This document shows, in pieces, positions 8,354-16,503 of a DNA stretch of 64,000 nucleotides. The stretch spans positions 2,290,501-2,354,500 of the forward strand of contig NZ_CP152412.1 in the NCBI RefSeq assembly GCF_038957035.1, in the 5' to 3' direction. The notes beneath the pieces were generated by a model that saw only the letters and a list, made by a program, of their open reading frames with translations, searched no databases and was not told the origin of the DNA. The stretch comes from Bradyrhizobium sp. B097. GTDB lineage: Bacteria; Pseudomonadota; Alphaproteobacteria; Rhizobiales; Xanthobacteraceae. Position numbers and translations under genes: made by a program. Every line of letters begins with the position of its first letter. Position 1 is the stretch's first letter.

Positions 8354-9900
8354 GCATCCTGCCGAACAGCGTCGAATACTGGGCTGCCAATCGCCCCGAC
8401 GATGTCGCCTTCGTCGAGGGCGATCACCGGATGACATGGTCGCAGCTCAACGATGCCGCCAACCGCGTCGCGCATGGCCTGGCGGCCAGGGGCGTCGTCG
8501 CCGGCGACATCGTGGTGTTGCGGACCCAGATCCGGATCGAGTGGCCGATCCTGAGCGAGGCGATCGGCAAGCTGCGCTGCTCGCTGCTCGGCCTGAACTG
8601 GCGGCTGACGCCATCGGAGACGCAGTACGTGCTGTCCAACAGCGGCGCCCAGGTCATCGTCTGTGACGATGAGGATCCGGCGGCGCTGAAGCCCGCATTC
8701 GAGGGTCTGCCGATCAAGCTTGCGGTCTCGATCGGCACAGTGTCGCCTGGCTTCGTCGCATTCTCCGAACTGCTCGAAGCGTCCGCCGAGCCGCCGCTGC
8801 ATTCAACCGGCCGGCCGCCGCTGATCCTCTACACCTCAGGCACCACGGGCCTGCCCAAGGGCGTGGTCTCGGTGGTGCAGCCGGGCGTGCAGATGGATCA
8901 ACGCACCAGCGAATATCTCCGCGACGTGGCGCAGACCCGGCGTGGTCAACCGGGCGGCGTCTCGCTGCTGACGCTGCCGCTGCATCATGGCGCCGGCCCG
9001 TCGCAGGTCTGGGGTGCGATCCAACTCGGCAATCCGGTGATCCTGATGCGCCGCTTCGATCCGGAAGGCGCGCTTCGCCTGATCGCAAAGCACCGCGTCA
9101 CCAACTGGACCGGCGTTCCCACCATGTACAAGCGCCTCGCGGCGTTGCCAAAGGACGTGCTCGACGCTCACGACGTATCGTCGATCCGCGCCTTGTCGGT
9201 CGGCGCAGCGCCGGTGCCTTACGAGCTCAAGCGCTGGATCATCCGCTATTTCGGCTCGGGCGTCCTTGGCGAAGGCTACGGCGCCACCGAAGTCGGCATG
9301 ATCAGTTTCCTGCCGCCGGAGATGCAGGAACGCAAGCCTGGCTCCAGCGGCCGCCCGCACAAGCATGTCGACATCTCGATTCGCGATGCCGAGGGGCGCG
9401 AACTGCCGCGCAACCGGTCCGGCGAGATCTGGATCAGGACGCCGGTGACGATCAGCGCCTACCTGAACGGCAAGCCGCTCGGAACCGATACGCGCGACGA
9501 CCACGGCTATTTCCGCGTCGGCGATGTCGGGATGCTCGATGACGACGGCTACCTGTTCATCACCGATCGGGCCAAGGACATGATCATTGCTGGCGGCGTC
9601 AACATCTATCCGGCCGAGATCGAGGCCGCGATCCTCAGGCATCCGGACGTGCAGGACGTCGCTGTCATCGGCATTCCCGACGACGAGTTCGGCGAGCAGG
9701 TCAAGGCGTTCTGCGAGCTGAAGCCGGGTCACACGGCGGACGAGGCCGCGATCCTCGATTTCTGCCGCGACCATCTTGCCTCGTACAAGCGGCCCAAGAC
9801 GCTGTCGATCGTCGATGAACTGCCACGCAACACCATGGGCAAGCTGCTCAAGCGCGAATTGCGCGAGCCCTACTGGAAGGGACGGGAGAGAAACGTATGA
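8350..9900 (+). CDS. Acyl-CoA synthetase (class I adenylate-forming)
   Basis: 516-aa ATP-dependent acid-CoA ligase. The P-loop LYTSGTTGLPKG, the motif GYGATEVGM, the hinge FRVGDVGMLDDDGYLFITDR and the A10 lysine in NTMGKLLKR are all present. The length fits short/medium-chain or cyclohexanecarboxylate/cinnamate-type ligases rather than the long-chain group. The start overlaps the TetR stop and the stop overlaps the SDR start (ATGA), so it is tightly coupled. It probably activates the substrate that the next three enzymes process. Confidence 0.9.
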   Translation: MSILPNSVEYWAANRPDDVAFVEGDHRMTWSQLNDAANRVAHGLAARGVVAGDIVVLRTQIRIEWPILSEAIGKLRCSLLGLNWRLTPSETQYVLSNSGAQVIVCDDEDPAALKPAFEGLPIKLAVSIGTVSPGFVAFSELLEASAEPPLHSTGRPPLILYTSGTTGLPKGVVSVVQPGVQMDQRTSEYLRDVAQTRRGQPGGVSLLTLPLHHGAGPSQVWGAIQLGNPVILMRRFDPEGALRLIAKHRVTNWTGVPTMYKRLAALPKDVLDAHDVSSIRALSVGAAPVPYELKRWIIRYFGSGVLGEGYGATEVGMISFLPPEMQERKPGSSGRPHKHVDISIRDAEGRELPRNRSGEIWIRTPVTISAYLNGKPLGTDTRDDHGYFRVGDVGMLDDDGYLFITDRAKDMIIAGGVNIYPAEIEAAILRHPDVQDVAVIGIPDDEFGEQVKAFCELKPGHTADEAAILDFCRDHLASYKRPKTLSIVDELPRNTMGKLLKRELREPYWKGRERNV

Positions 9901-10688
9901 GTGATATTCTTGATCTGAACGGCAAGGTGACGCTGATCACCGGTGCGGGCCAGGGCGTCGGGCGCCAGATCGCGCTGCACTTCGCCGCGCACAACGCGGC
10001 CGGCATCGTCGTCAACGACTATTTCCTCGATCGCGCCGAGCAGGTCGCGCGGGAAGTCAATGCCGCCGGCGGCAAGGCGATCGCGGTGCAGGCCGACGTC
10101 ACCGATCTTGCCTCGGTCAAGGCGATGGTCGGCAAGGCCGAGCAGGCCTTCGGTCCGGTCGATGTTCTCGTCAACAACGCCGGCAACGCCGGCGCGACCC
10201 CCGATCCCGATGCGCGCAAGCCGTTCTGGGAGACCGGCCCCGAGGTCTGGAACAGCTTCATCGGCGTCAACCTCTACGGCGTCATCAACTGCGCCTCGGC
10301 CTGCATCCCGCAGATGATCGAGCGCAAGGCCGGCCGCATCGTCACCATCATCTCGGATGCCGGCCGCGCGGGCGAGGCGGGCCTCGAGGTCTATTCGGGC
10401 GCAAAAGCGGGCGCCGCGGGCTTCACGCGTGCGGTCGCGCGCTCGCTCGGCCGCCACAACATTACGGCGAACTGCGTGGCGATTGCCGCGACGCTGACGC
10501 CCGCGATCGAGGCGCGGCTGAAGGCCGATCCCGAGCGGCAGAAGAAGATGATGGAGAAGTACGTCATCCGCCGCCCGGGCCTGCCGTCCGATGTCGCCAA
10601 CATGGTGCTGTTCCTTGCCTCCGATGCGAGCGCGTGGATCACCGGCCAGACCTACCCGGTCAATGGCGGCTTTACCTTCGCATTGTGA
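9897..10688 (+). CDS. Short-chain dehydrogenase/reductase (SDR)
   Basis: 263-aa classical SDR. The cofactor motif TGAGQGVG is at residues 16-23, NNAG follows, the catalytic Ser lies in TIISDAG, and the YSGAK motif (Tyr 13 residues after the Ser) is complete. The C-terminal PVNGGFTF segment is typical. The likely reaction is NAD(P)-dependent oxidation of a 3-hydroxyacyl-CoA or related alcohol made by the adjacent enoyl-CoA hydratase; the exact substrate is unknown. Confidence 0.9.
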   Translation: MSDILDLNGKVTLITGAGQGVGRQIALHFAAHNAAGIVVNDYFLDRAEQVAREVNAAGGKAIAVQADVTDLASVKAMVGKAEQAFGPVDVLVNNAGNAGATPDPDARKPFWETGPEVWNSFIGVNLYGVINCASACIPQMIERKAGRIVTIISDAGRAGEAGLEVYSGAKAGAAGFTRAVARSLGRHNITANCVAIAATLTPAIEARLKADPERQKKMMEKYVIRRPGLPSDVANMVLFLASDASAWITGQTYPVNGGFTFAL

Positions 10689-10697
10689 GGCGCAGCG

Positions 10698-11471
10698 ATG
10701 ACCACTGAGAGTGAACAGGTCGTTCTGACCGAACGGCGCGGCCACATCCTCGTCGTCACCCTGAACCGTCCCGAAGCGCGCAACGCGTGCAACGCTGCGC
10801 TGGCGCGCGGCATCTGCGATGCGATGGATCTGCTCGACGCGGAGGATGCGCTGTTCGCGGGCGTCATCACCGGTGCGGGCGGCAACTTCTCGGCCGGCGC
10901 CGATCTCAAGGCGGTGGCGCGCGGCGAGCGCGGCGTGACCGAACGCGGCGGCTTCGGATTGTTTCGCCGGCCGCCGCGCAAGCCGCTGATCGCAGCCGTC
11001 GAGGGCTATGCCGTCGGCGGCGGGCTCGAGCTCTGCCTGTCCTGCGATCTCATCGTCGCCGCGCGGGACGCCAAGATGGGACTGCCGGAAGTCAGGCACA
11101 ACGTCGTTGCCGTCGGCGGCGGCCTGTTCCGGCTGCCGAAGCGGATCCCCTATCACGTCGCCATGGAGCTGGCGCTGACCGGGCAGTTCAAGGGCGCGGA
11201 ATACTTCGAACGCCTCGGCCTCGTGAACCGGCTCGTCGAACCCGGACAGGCGCTCGAGGCGGCGGTTGCCTTCGGCAACGAGCTCCTTATCAACGGCCCG
11301 ACCGCGCTCGCCGCGTCGAAGGAGATCATCTTCCAGGCCGCGAACTGGACCGATGAAGAGGGCTGGACCGCGCAAGGGCCGATCGCCGAACGCGCGCTGA
11401 AATCCGAAGATCGCACCGAGGGGCTGAAGGCATTCGCCGAGAAGCGCAAGCCGGTGTGGAAGGGGCGCTGA
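10698..11471 (+). CDS. Enoyl-CoA hydratase/isomerase family protein
   Basis: 257-aa crotonase-fold enzyme. The oxyanion-hole segment NFSAGADLKA and both catalytic glutamates of true hydratases appear to be present: one in VGGGLELCLSCDL and one in MGLPEVRHN. It therefore could hydrate an enoyl-CoA. It lies 9 nt after the SDR stop and ends 2 nt before the next ATG, in the same operon as an acyl-CoA synthetase, which supports a beta-oxidation-like sequence. Confidence 0.9.
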   Translation: MTTESEQVVLTERRGHILVVTLNRPEARNACNAALARGICDAMDLLDAEDALFAGVITGAGGNFSAGADLKAVARGERGVTERGGFGLFRRPPRKPLIAAVEGYAVGGGLELCLSCDLIVAARDAKMGLPEVRHNVVAVGGGLFRLPKRIPYHVAMELALTGQFKGAEYFERLGLVNRLVEPGQALEAAVAFGNELLINGPTALAASKEIIFQAANWTDEEGWTAQGPIAERALKSEDRTEGLKAFAEKRKPVWKGR

Positions 11472-11473
11472 TC

Positions 11474-12448
11474 ATGCAGGCCGCTGCCCGCCGGAGCGCG
11501 CTCCCCGCTGCGATCGCGGATCGACTTCGGTTGCCGCTGATCGCGGCGCCAATGCTGCGCGTCTCCGGCGTCGATCTCGTGACGGCGGTCTGCCGCTCCG
11601 GCGCGATCGGCGCGTTTCCAACCGCGAACGCCCGCTCGGTCGAGGAGCTCGATGCCTGGCTCACCCAGATCGAGCGCAATGTCGCCGATCTCGGCCGGCC
11701 GGCCGCGCCGCATTGCCCGAACCTCATCATCCGCCAGCCGCGCTTCAAGGATGATCTCGCCTGTCTCGTCCGGCACAAGGTCGAGATGGTCATCACCAGC
11801 GTGGGGTCGCCGGCGGCGGCCGTTCAGCCGTTGCAAGATGTCGGCTGTCTCGTGCTCGCAGACATCGCCTCGCTGCGGCATGCCGAGAAGGCGATCGAGG
11901 CGGGCGCCGACGGCCTGATCCTGCTCACCGCAGGTGCCGGCGGCCAGACCGGCTGGGCCAATCCGTTCGCCTTTGTGCGCGCGGTGCGCGCCATGTTCGA
12001 CGGTCCGGTCGTGCTCGCGGGCGGCGTGACTGACGGCACGGCGCTCGCGGCGACGCGGCTGCTCGGCTGCGATCTCGCCTATATGGGAACGCGCTTCATC
12101 GCGGCGCGCGAGAGCATGGCGAGCGACGCCTATCGGAGAATGCTGGTCGACAGCACGCTCGACGACATCATGCTGACGAAGGCCTTCACCGGCCTCGAGG
12201 CCAGCATGCTGCGGCCCTCGATCGTTGCGGCGGGTCTCGATCCGGCAAATCTCGACGAGTCCGTGTCGGAGGCGCGCGCGCGCGAAAAGTTCGGCGGAAA
12301 GGGCGATGCGGGAGCACCGCGGCGTTGGATCGAGGTCTGGAGCGCCGGTCATTCGGTCTCCGGCGTGCGCGCGGTGACGGGAGCGGCCGACATCGTCGAC
12401 GAGATCGCCGCGCAATATCACATGGCATTCGAAAGAGGCGCCGCATAA
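11474..12448 (+). CDS. Nitronate-monooxygenase-like FMN-dependent oxidoreductase
   Basis: 324-aa TIM-barrel flavoprotein of the 2-nitropropane-dioxygenase/FabK superfamily. The N-terminal motif LPLIAAPMLRVS, the phosphate-binding LAGGVTDG and MGTRFIAARES are present. The motif that normally holds the catalytic histidine (GGHxG) reads TAGAGGQTGW here, so His is Gln; activity on nitronates is doubtful. The ATG at 11474 has AAGGGG about 8 nt upstream; an in-frame ATG at 11456 overlaps the hydratase gene. Its operon position suggests an acyl-CoA-linked redox step. Confidence 0.82.
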   Translation: MQAAARRSALPAAIADRLRLPLIAAPMLRVSGVDLVTAVCRSGAIGAFPTANARSVEELDAWLTQIERNVADLGRPAAPHCPNLIIRQPRFKDDLACLVRHKVEMVITSVGSPAAAVQPLQDVGCLVLADIASLRHAEKAIEAGADGLILLTAGAGGQTGWANPFAFVRAVRAMFDGPVVLAGGVTDGTALAATRLLGCDLAYMGTRFIAARESMASDAYRRMLVDSTLDDIMLTKAFTGLEASMLRPSIVAAGLDPANLDESVSEARAREKFGGKGDAGAPRRWIEVWSAGHSVSGVRAVTGAADIVDEIAAQYHMAFERGAA

Positions 12449-12476
12449 GGCGCCCTAAATCCAGTGGAGGAAACCG

Positions 12477-13694
12477 ATGAAGACGATCAGCCGTCGAACG
12501 CTGCTCGGGACGGCAGCGGCTGGGCTCGCGGCATCCATTGGCGGCAAGGCATTTGCCGGCGCCTCCTATGATCCCGGTGCCAGCGATCAGGAAATCCGCA
12601 TCGGGCAGTTCGGCCCGCTCAGCGGCCCGGTGTCGTCGTTCGGCGTGCTTGCGAACGCCATGGATGCCTATTTCCGCATGCTGAATGACGGCGGAGGCAT
12701 CAACGGCCGCAAGATCAAGTTCATCAACCATGACGACGCCTACAGCCCGCCGAAATCGGTCGAAGCAGCACGGCGCCTGGTCGAAGGCGACGAGGTGCTG
12801 TTCATTGCGGGCGCGATGGGAACGCCGGGCAACATCGCCGTGCAGAAATACATGAACGCGCGCAAGGTCCCGCAGCTGTTCCTTGCGGCGGCCGCCAGCA
12901 AGCTGTCGGACCCGGCGGCCAATCCATGGACCATGGTCGGCGGATCGACCTACGAGATCGAGGGAGGTGTCGTCGGCCGCTACATCGCCGCCACCATGCC
13001 CGATGCGAAGATCGGCCTGCTGTATCAGAACGACGATGCCGGGAAGGCAACGCTGGCAGGCCTGAAAACCGGTCTCGGTGCCAGGACCGCGCAGATCACG
13101 TCGGAGCTGAACTACTCGGTCGGCGATCCGACCATCGATTCCCAGATCGTCCAGATCAAATTGTCCGGCGCCGACGTGGTGTTCCTCATCACCATCCCGA
13201 AGATGGCGAGCCAGGCATTGCGCAAGATGGCCGCGCTCGAATGGCGGCCGCAAATATTTCTCGGTGCTGGCAATGCCTCGGTCCGCGCGACGCTCAAGCC
13301 CGCCGGCTTCGAGACCGCGCAGGGCATTCTCGCCTTCGCGACGCGACAGGACCCCGGCAATCCGCTCTGGGCCGACACGCCTGACATGAAGCAATACATG
13401 GCGTTCCTCGACCGCTACGTCCCGAACGCCGATCGCGCCGACGACCTTTACGCCATCGGCTACACCGCCGCGGCAACCGCTGCCCACGTCATCAGGCAAT
13501 GTGGCGACCAGCTGACGCGGGCCGATATCCTGCGCCAGGCGACCAACCTGAAGAGCTTCGCCGCGCCGCTGCTGATTCCCGGGATCACCCTCAACACCAC
13601 GCCGAGCGACTATGTGCCGATCAAGCAGTTTCAGCTGATGCGGTTCAAGGGTGAAGCCTACGAGAAGGTCGGCAAGTTGTTCACCGCGGCTTGA
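12477..13694 (+). CDS. Liv-type ABC transporter substrate-binding protein (Tat-type leader)
   Basis: Periplasmic binding protein of 405 aa. The leader is twin-arginine-like (SRRTLLG), with likely cleavage after KAFA. The mature protein shows the Leu/Ile/Val-binding protein layout (IRIGQFGPLSGP near the N-terminus, then LMDD-type and NDD-type segments). It ends the TetR-synthetase-SDR operon. The operon at 1-5110 encodes LivH, LivF and LivG but shows no binding protein, so this could be its receptor (inference). Confidence 0.87.
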   Translation: MKTISRRTLLGTAAAGLAASIGGKAFAGASYDPGASDQEIRIGQFGPLSGPVSSFGVLANAMDAYFRMLNDGGGINGRKIKFINHDDAYSPPKSVEAARRLVEGDEVLFIAGAMGTPGNIAVQKYMNARKVPQLFLAAAASKLSDPAANPWTMVGGSTYEIEGGVVGRYIAATMPDAKIGLLYQNDDAGKATLAGLKTGLGARTAQITSELNYSVGDPTIDSQIVQIKLSGADVVFLITIPKMASQALRKMAALEWRPQIFLGAGNASVRATLKPAGFETAQGILAFATRQDPGNPLWADTPDMKQYMAFLDRYVPNADRADDLYAIGYTAAATAAHVIRQCGDQLTRADILRQATNLKSFAAPLLIPGITLNTTPSDYVPIKQFQLMRFKGEAYEKVGKLFTAA

Positions 13695-13747
13695 GGCTTC
13701 CGCCGCCCGCCGGCCCTGTCGATCACCTCGTCTGCACATCCTTGTGA

Positions 13748-13762
13748 AGGACGTGACGTCCT
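13748..13762. promoter_or_regulatory. Inverted repeat AGGACGT-G-ACGTCCT
   Basis: Perfect 7-bp arms around a single base, 98 nt before the DUF417 gene. There is no T-tract, so it is more like an operator than an intrinsic terminator. No regulator can be assigned. Confidence 0.3.
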
Positions 13763-13859
13763 CCCGCACGTAACGCGCGCGGGGCGCGCTGCGTAATCCT
13801 GCCACCAACGCCGTAACCGCGGCTGATGATGGCATCGCAGCGAGGGAAGAAACATCCGC

Positions 13860-14348
13860 ATGAATCTGTCGTTCAACATCGCCGAACAAGGCGAGGGGTC
13901 TTATCGTCTGCTCGCGATCCTGCGCTGGGTCATGGTGGTGATCTTCGTGTCGTTCGGTATGCAGAAGTTCACGCTGCAGTCGGCGCAAGGCATCGTGCAA
14001 TTCATCAGCAACAGCCCGTTCGTCTCGTGGCTATCGGTGTTCGGCCTTCGCGGCGAGGCCTATGTGCTCGGCGTCACCGAGTTCGGCATCGCCGTGCTGC
14101 TTGCCGCCGGCGCGTTCAGCCCGATCCTGTCCGCGATCGGCGCATTGATGGGCGTGATCACCTTTGCGGTGACCTGGTCGTTCTTCTTCACGACACCCGG
14201 GGTGGTCAAATGGAGCCTGTCGACCGACCCGATGGCCTGGAACCTGGCCGGCGAGTTCCTGTTCAAGGACATCGTGCTGCTCTGCGTCTGCCTCGTGCTG
14301 CTGCTGGCGTCGTTGCCGCGGTTGATCGTCCGGTCGCGGACCGGATAG
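13860..14348 (+). CDS. DUF417 (YkgB/RclC-like) membrane protein
   Basis: 162-aa inner-membrane protein with four predicted hydrophobic helices (about residues 18-38, 65-88, 92-110 and 130-155). The family-typical segments FVSFGMQKFT and SWLSVFGLRGEAYVLG are visible. Relatives include E. coli RclC/YkgB, linked to reactive chlorine stress, but the function is not established for most members. It stands alone; GAGGGAAG precedes the ATG at slightly long spacing. Confidence 0.85.
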   Translation: MNLSFNIAEQGEGSYRLLAILRWVMVVIFVSFGMQKFTLQSAQGIVQFISNSPFVSWLSVFGLRGEAYVLGVTEFGIAVLLAAGAFSPILSAIGALMGVITFAVTWSFFFTTPGVVKWSLSTDPMAWNLAGEFLFKDIVLLCVCLVLLLASLPRLIVRSRTG

Positions 14349-14372
14349 GCGCGCGCGCCGCGCGTTCGATAG

Positions 14373-14387
14373 TTAAGCCATGCTTAA
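14373..14387. promoter_or_regulatory. CtrA-type box TTAA-N7-TTAA
   Basis: TTAAGCCATGCTTAA fits the full CtrA recognition pattern of alphaproteobacteria (two TTAA half sites seven bases apart), and it is itself a palindrome. It lies 25 nt after the DUF417 stop and about 500 nt before the next gene, so it is not obviously a promoter of an annotated gene. It could also be a weak hairpin. Confidence 0.4.
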
Positions 14388-14881
14388 CCGCGGCATCGCG
14401 CGCGTCCTGCACCGGGAACAGGACAATCGGTCGCACGCAGCCGTGTCTTGCAAATCGAATCTCATGGGCCTATGCAACCCTTGATTGACGAATTGTTGCT
14501 AGTAAGAAACCGTCCCCCGGTTGGGAGCGGAATGTGACGAAGTCAGACATATCGGCGGCGAGCCTGGCAAGCGTCAGCATTGCCTCTCCGTCGCTGTGCG
14601 TTTCTCGTATTTTCAAGCGCCCCGCATTTTTTAGTTCCATTGCAGTTCCCGCGCCGTGGCTGGAGTGGGAGGGCGGTCGCGATCGCGGGTTCCGGGATTG
14701 ACCGCCGGAACAGCGATCGGGCCGCCCGTTCCCCAGCCGGAATGGGTAACGGTGCAAGACGCGCGATCGTGAATTCGGACGCGTGGGTTCCACCGCTAGG
14801 GTCGCGATGTCGCCATCTCGCGATGGCTAAACAGGTCCACCTGCGGGTCACATCGCAAACATCGTCGCGAATTCGTTCTAC
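14388..14881. other. 494-bp gap without a convincing gene
   Basis: The stretch holds the inverted repeat GTCCTG-N9-CAGGAC (about 14405-14425) and several short GC-rich hairpins. A leftward frame at 14470-14793 could encode a short peptide, but it has no good ribosome site and no family features. No promoter stands out for the hydrolase at 14882, which also lacks a clear SD sequence. Confidence 0.5.
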
Positions 14882-16012
14882 ATGAGACAATGGCTCTTCG
14901 TCCGGATCGCGGCCGTCCTGCTTGCCGTTGCCGCCAGCGTGCTGACGGGCGCGCGGGCTGATTCCGACATGGATGCGCAGATCAGGGACATCGTCACGAC
15001 CGAACTGGCGCCGACCGCGACCGCGGCCGATCCGGGCGGCTTGGCCGCGGCGGTCTATGCCGGCGGCCGAGTCGCCTTCTTCAATTACGGCTTCGCCGAC
15101 ACTGCGGCAAAGCGGCCGGTCACCTCGGACACGCTGTTCAACCTCGCCTCGCTGCGCAAGCTGTTCGAGGCGACACTGGTCGCACTCGGCACCGAGCGCG
15201 GCGAATTGCGGCTGGACGATCCCGTCGGCCAATATCTGCCCGAGCTGCACGGGGACTATATCAGCCGCGTCACGGTGCGCGAGCTCGTCAACCATACATC
15301 CGGGCTGCTGCTGCCGACCGATCATCCGCCATGGCCGAACGAGGCCTTCAGCCGCGATCAGTTCATCGCGATGCTCAATGCCTGGACGCCCCAGACAGGA
15401 GAGCAACCGGGCAAGCAGCGCATCTACAGCCATGCCGGCTATGTCCTGCTGCAGCTGGTGCTGGAGCAGCGCTATCGCATGCCGATCGCGACGTTGATCG
15501 AGAGCCGTATCCTCAAGCCGCTCGGCATGACCTCGACCTTCGTTCCGGATCGTGGCGAGGATAATCGCGCGGCGATGGCGCCGGAGATCATGCAGCGCAT
15601 GGTCCAGGGCTACTCCCATGACGGTACGGCGATCGGCCCACCCGGCAATCAGCAGAGCTATTACGATTTTCCCGGCACCGGCCAGATGTTCTCGTCGGCG
15701 CGCGATCTCGGTATGCTGCTGCGCGCCTGTCTCGACGGCGCGGTGATCGATCCCGAATTGCGCGCGGCATTGCAGGTGACCATGCGCGAGAGTTTTCGTG
15801 TCGATGCGACGTTCGGGCAGGCGATGGCGTGGGAGCATGTGCGGCTGGACGGTGTCACCGTCATCGACAAGCCCGGCGGCCTCAACAATGCCTCGGCCTA
15901 TATCGGCCTGGTGCCGGCGCGCCGGTTCGGCATCGTGCTGCTCGCCAATCGCGGCGACTATCCGCACGAGATCGCGCGCTACAGGATCCTGCCGGCACTC
16001 GCGCGACTTTGA
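14882..16012 (+). CDS. Exported serine hydrolase, class C beta-lactamase-like
   Basis: 376-aa protein with a Sec leader (cleavage near ARA-DSD) and the serine-hydrolase fold. The SxxK nucleophile motif is ASLRK (residues about 90-94). The usual YxN motif reads YSH (in RIYSHAGY), and the KTG box is KPG (VIDKPGGLNNAS). The serine and both lysines are retained but the Asn is His, which points to a peptidase or esterase rather than a proven beta-lactamase. It stands alone and lacks a strong SD sequence. Confidence 0.85.
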   Translation: MRQWLFVRIAAVLLAVAASVLTGARADSDMDAQIRDIVTTELAPTATAADPGGLAAAVYAGGRVAFFNYGFADTAAKRPVTSDTLFNLASLRKLFEATLVALGTERGELRLDDPVGQYLPELHGDYISRVTVRELVNHTSGLLLPTDHPPWPNEAFSRDQFIAMLNAWTPQTGEQPGKQRIYSHAGYVLLQLVLEQRYRMPIATLIESRILKPLGMTSTFVPDRGEDNRAAMAPEIMQRMVQGYSHDGTAIGPPGNQQSYYDFPGTGQMFSSARDLGMLLRACLDGAVIDPELRAALQVTMRESFRVDATFGQAMAWEHVRLDGVTVIDKPGGLNNASAYIGLVPARRFGIVLLANRGDYPHEIARYRILPALARL

Positions 16013-16163
16013 TCAAAACCAAGATACTTTAGCTATGCCGCGTGCCAATCCGATGACACGGCCTGCCCGGCCGGGCAGGGGATGCATGCAAAAATCGTCA
16101 TGGCGCGGAACTGCGATCGGCTATATAAACCGGTAGCTTCTTCTCCTGCTTGAAGAGGCTGAC

Positions 16164-16496
16164 ATGACCGATTTACAAAATTCTGATTTGCACGCTCCCG
16201 ATTTGCATACTTGGCTTTCGCAGCAGCCCCACGGCCTGCGGACCTACCGAACCCTCCAGGACAAACTCGAGACCTTGAGCCAGCATCAGCCCGAGCAGCG
16301 GGCGATGTGCCGGCTGCTGAGCGGTCTCGTCGGCAACTACATCGAGGCCTTCGATGAGGAGCCGTTGCCTGTCGCGGTCGCCGACCGCGCCTTTGGCCGC
16401 CTGCTCGATCTCGTCGCAAGCCTCGATCTCAAGGGCAATCCCGATCGCCGCCTGGCCGATATCAACCGCATCGCGTCCTGCGATCTGTTGAATTGA
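16164..16496 (+). CDS. Hypothetical protein, 110 aa
   Basis: I do not recognise the family. It is a predominantly helical, soluble protein with an acidic centre (EAFDEEPLP) and no signal peptide or cysteine cluster. AGAGG lies 5 nt before the ATG and codon use matches the neighbours, so it is probably real. It ends 7 nt before the glgA stop, transcribed convergently. Confidence 0.7.
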   Translation: MTDLQNSDLHAPDLHTWLSQQPHGLRTYRTLQDKLETLSQHQPEQRAMCRLLSGLVGNYIEAFDEEPLPVAVADRAFGRLLDLVASLDLKGNPDRRLADINRIASCDLLN

Positions 16497-16503
16497 TCGC
16501 GCG

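Noticed and set aside
12186..14000. 604-codon leftward frame opposite the binding-protein and DUF417 genes
   Set aside because: Covers two genes with signal peptide or membrane helices on the other strand; no family features.
14470..14793. 107-codon leftward frame in the gap before the serine hydrolase
   Set aside because: No ribosome site or recognisable family; composition does not stand out. A shorter internal version of about 56 codons cannot be excluded.
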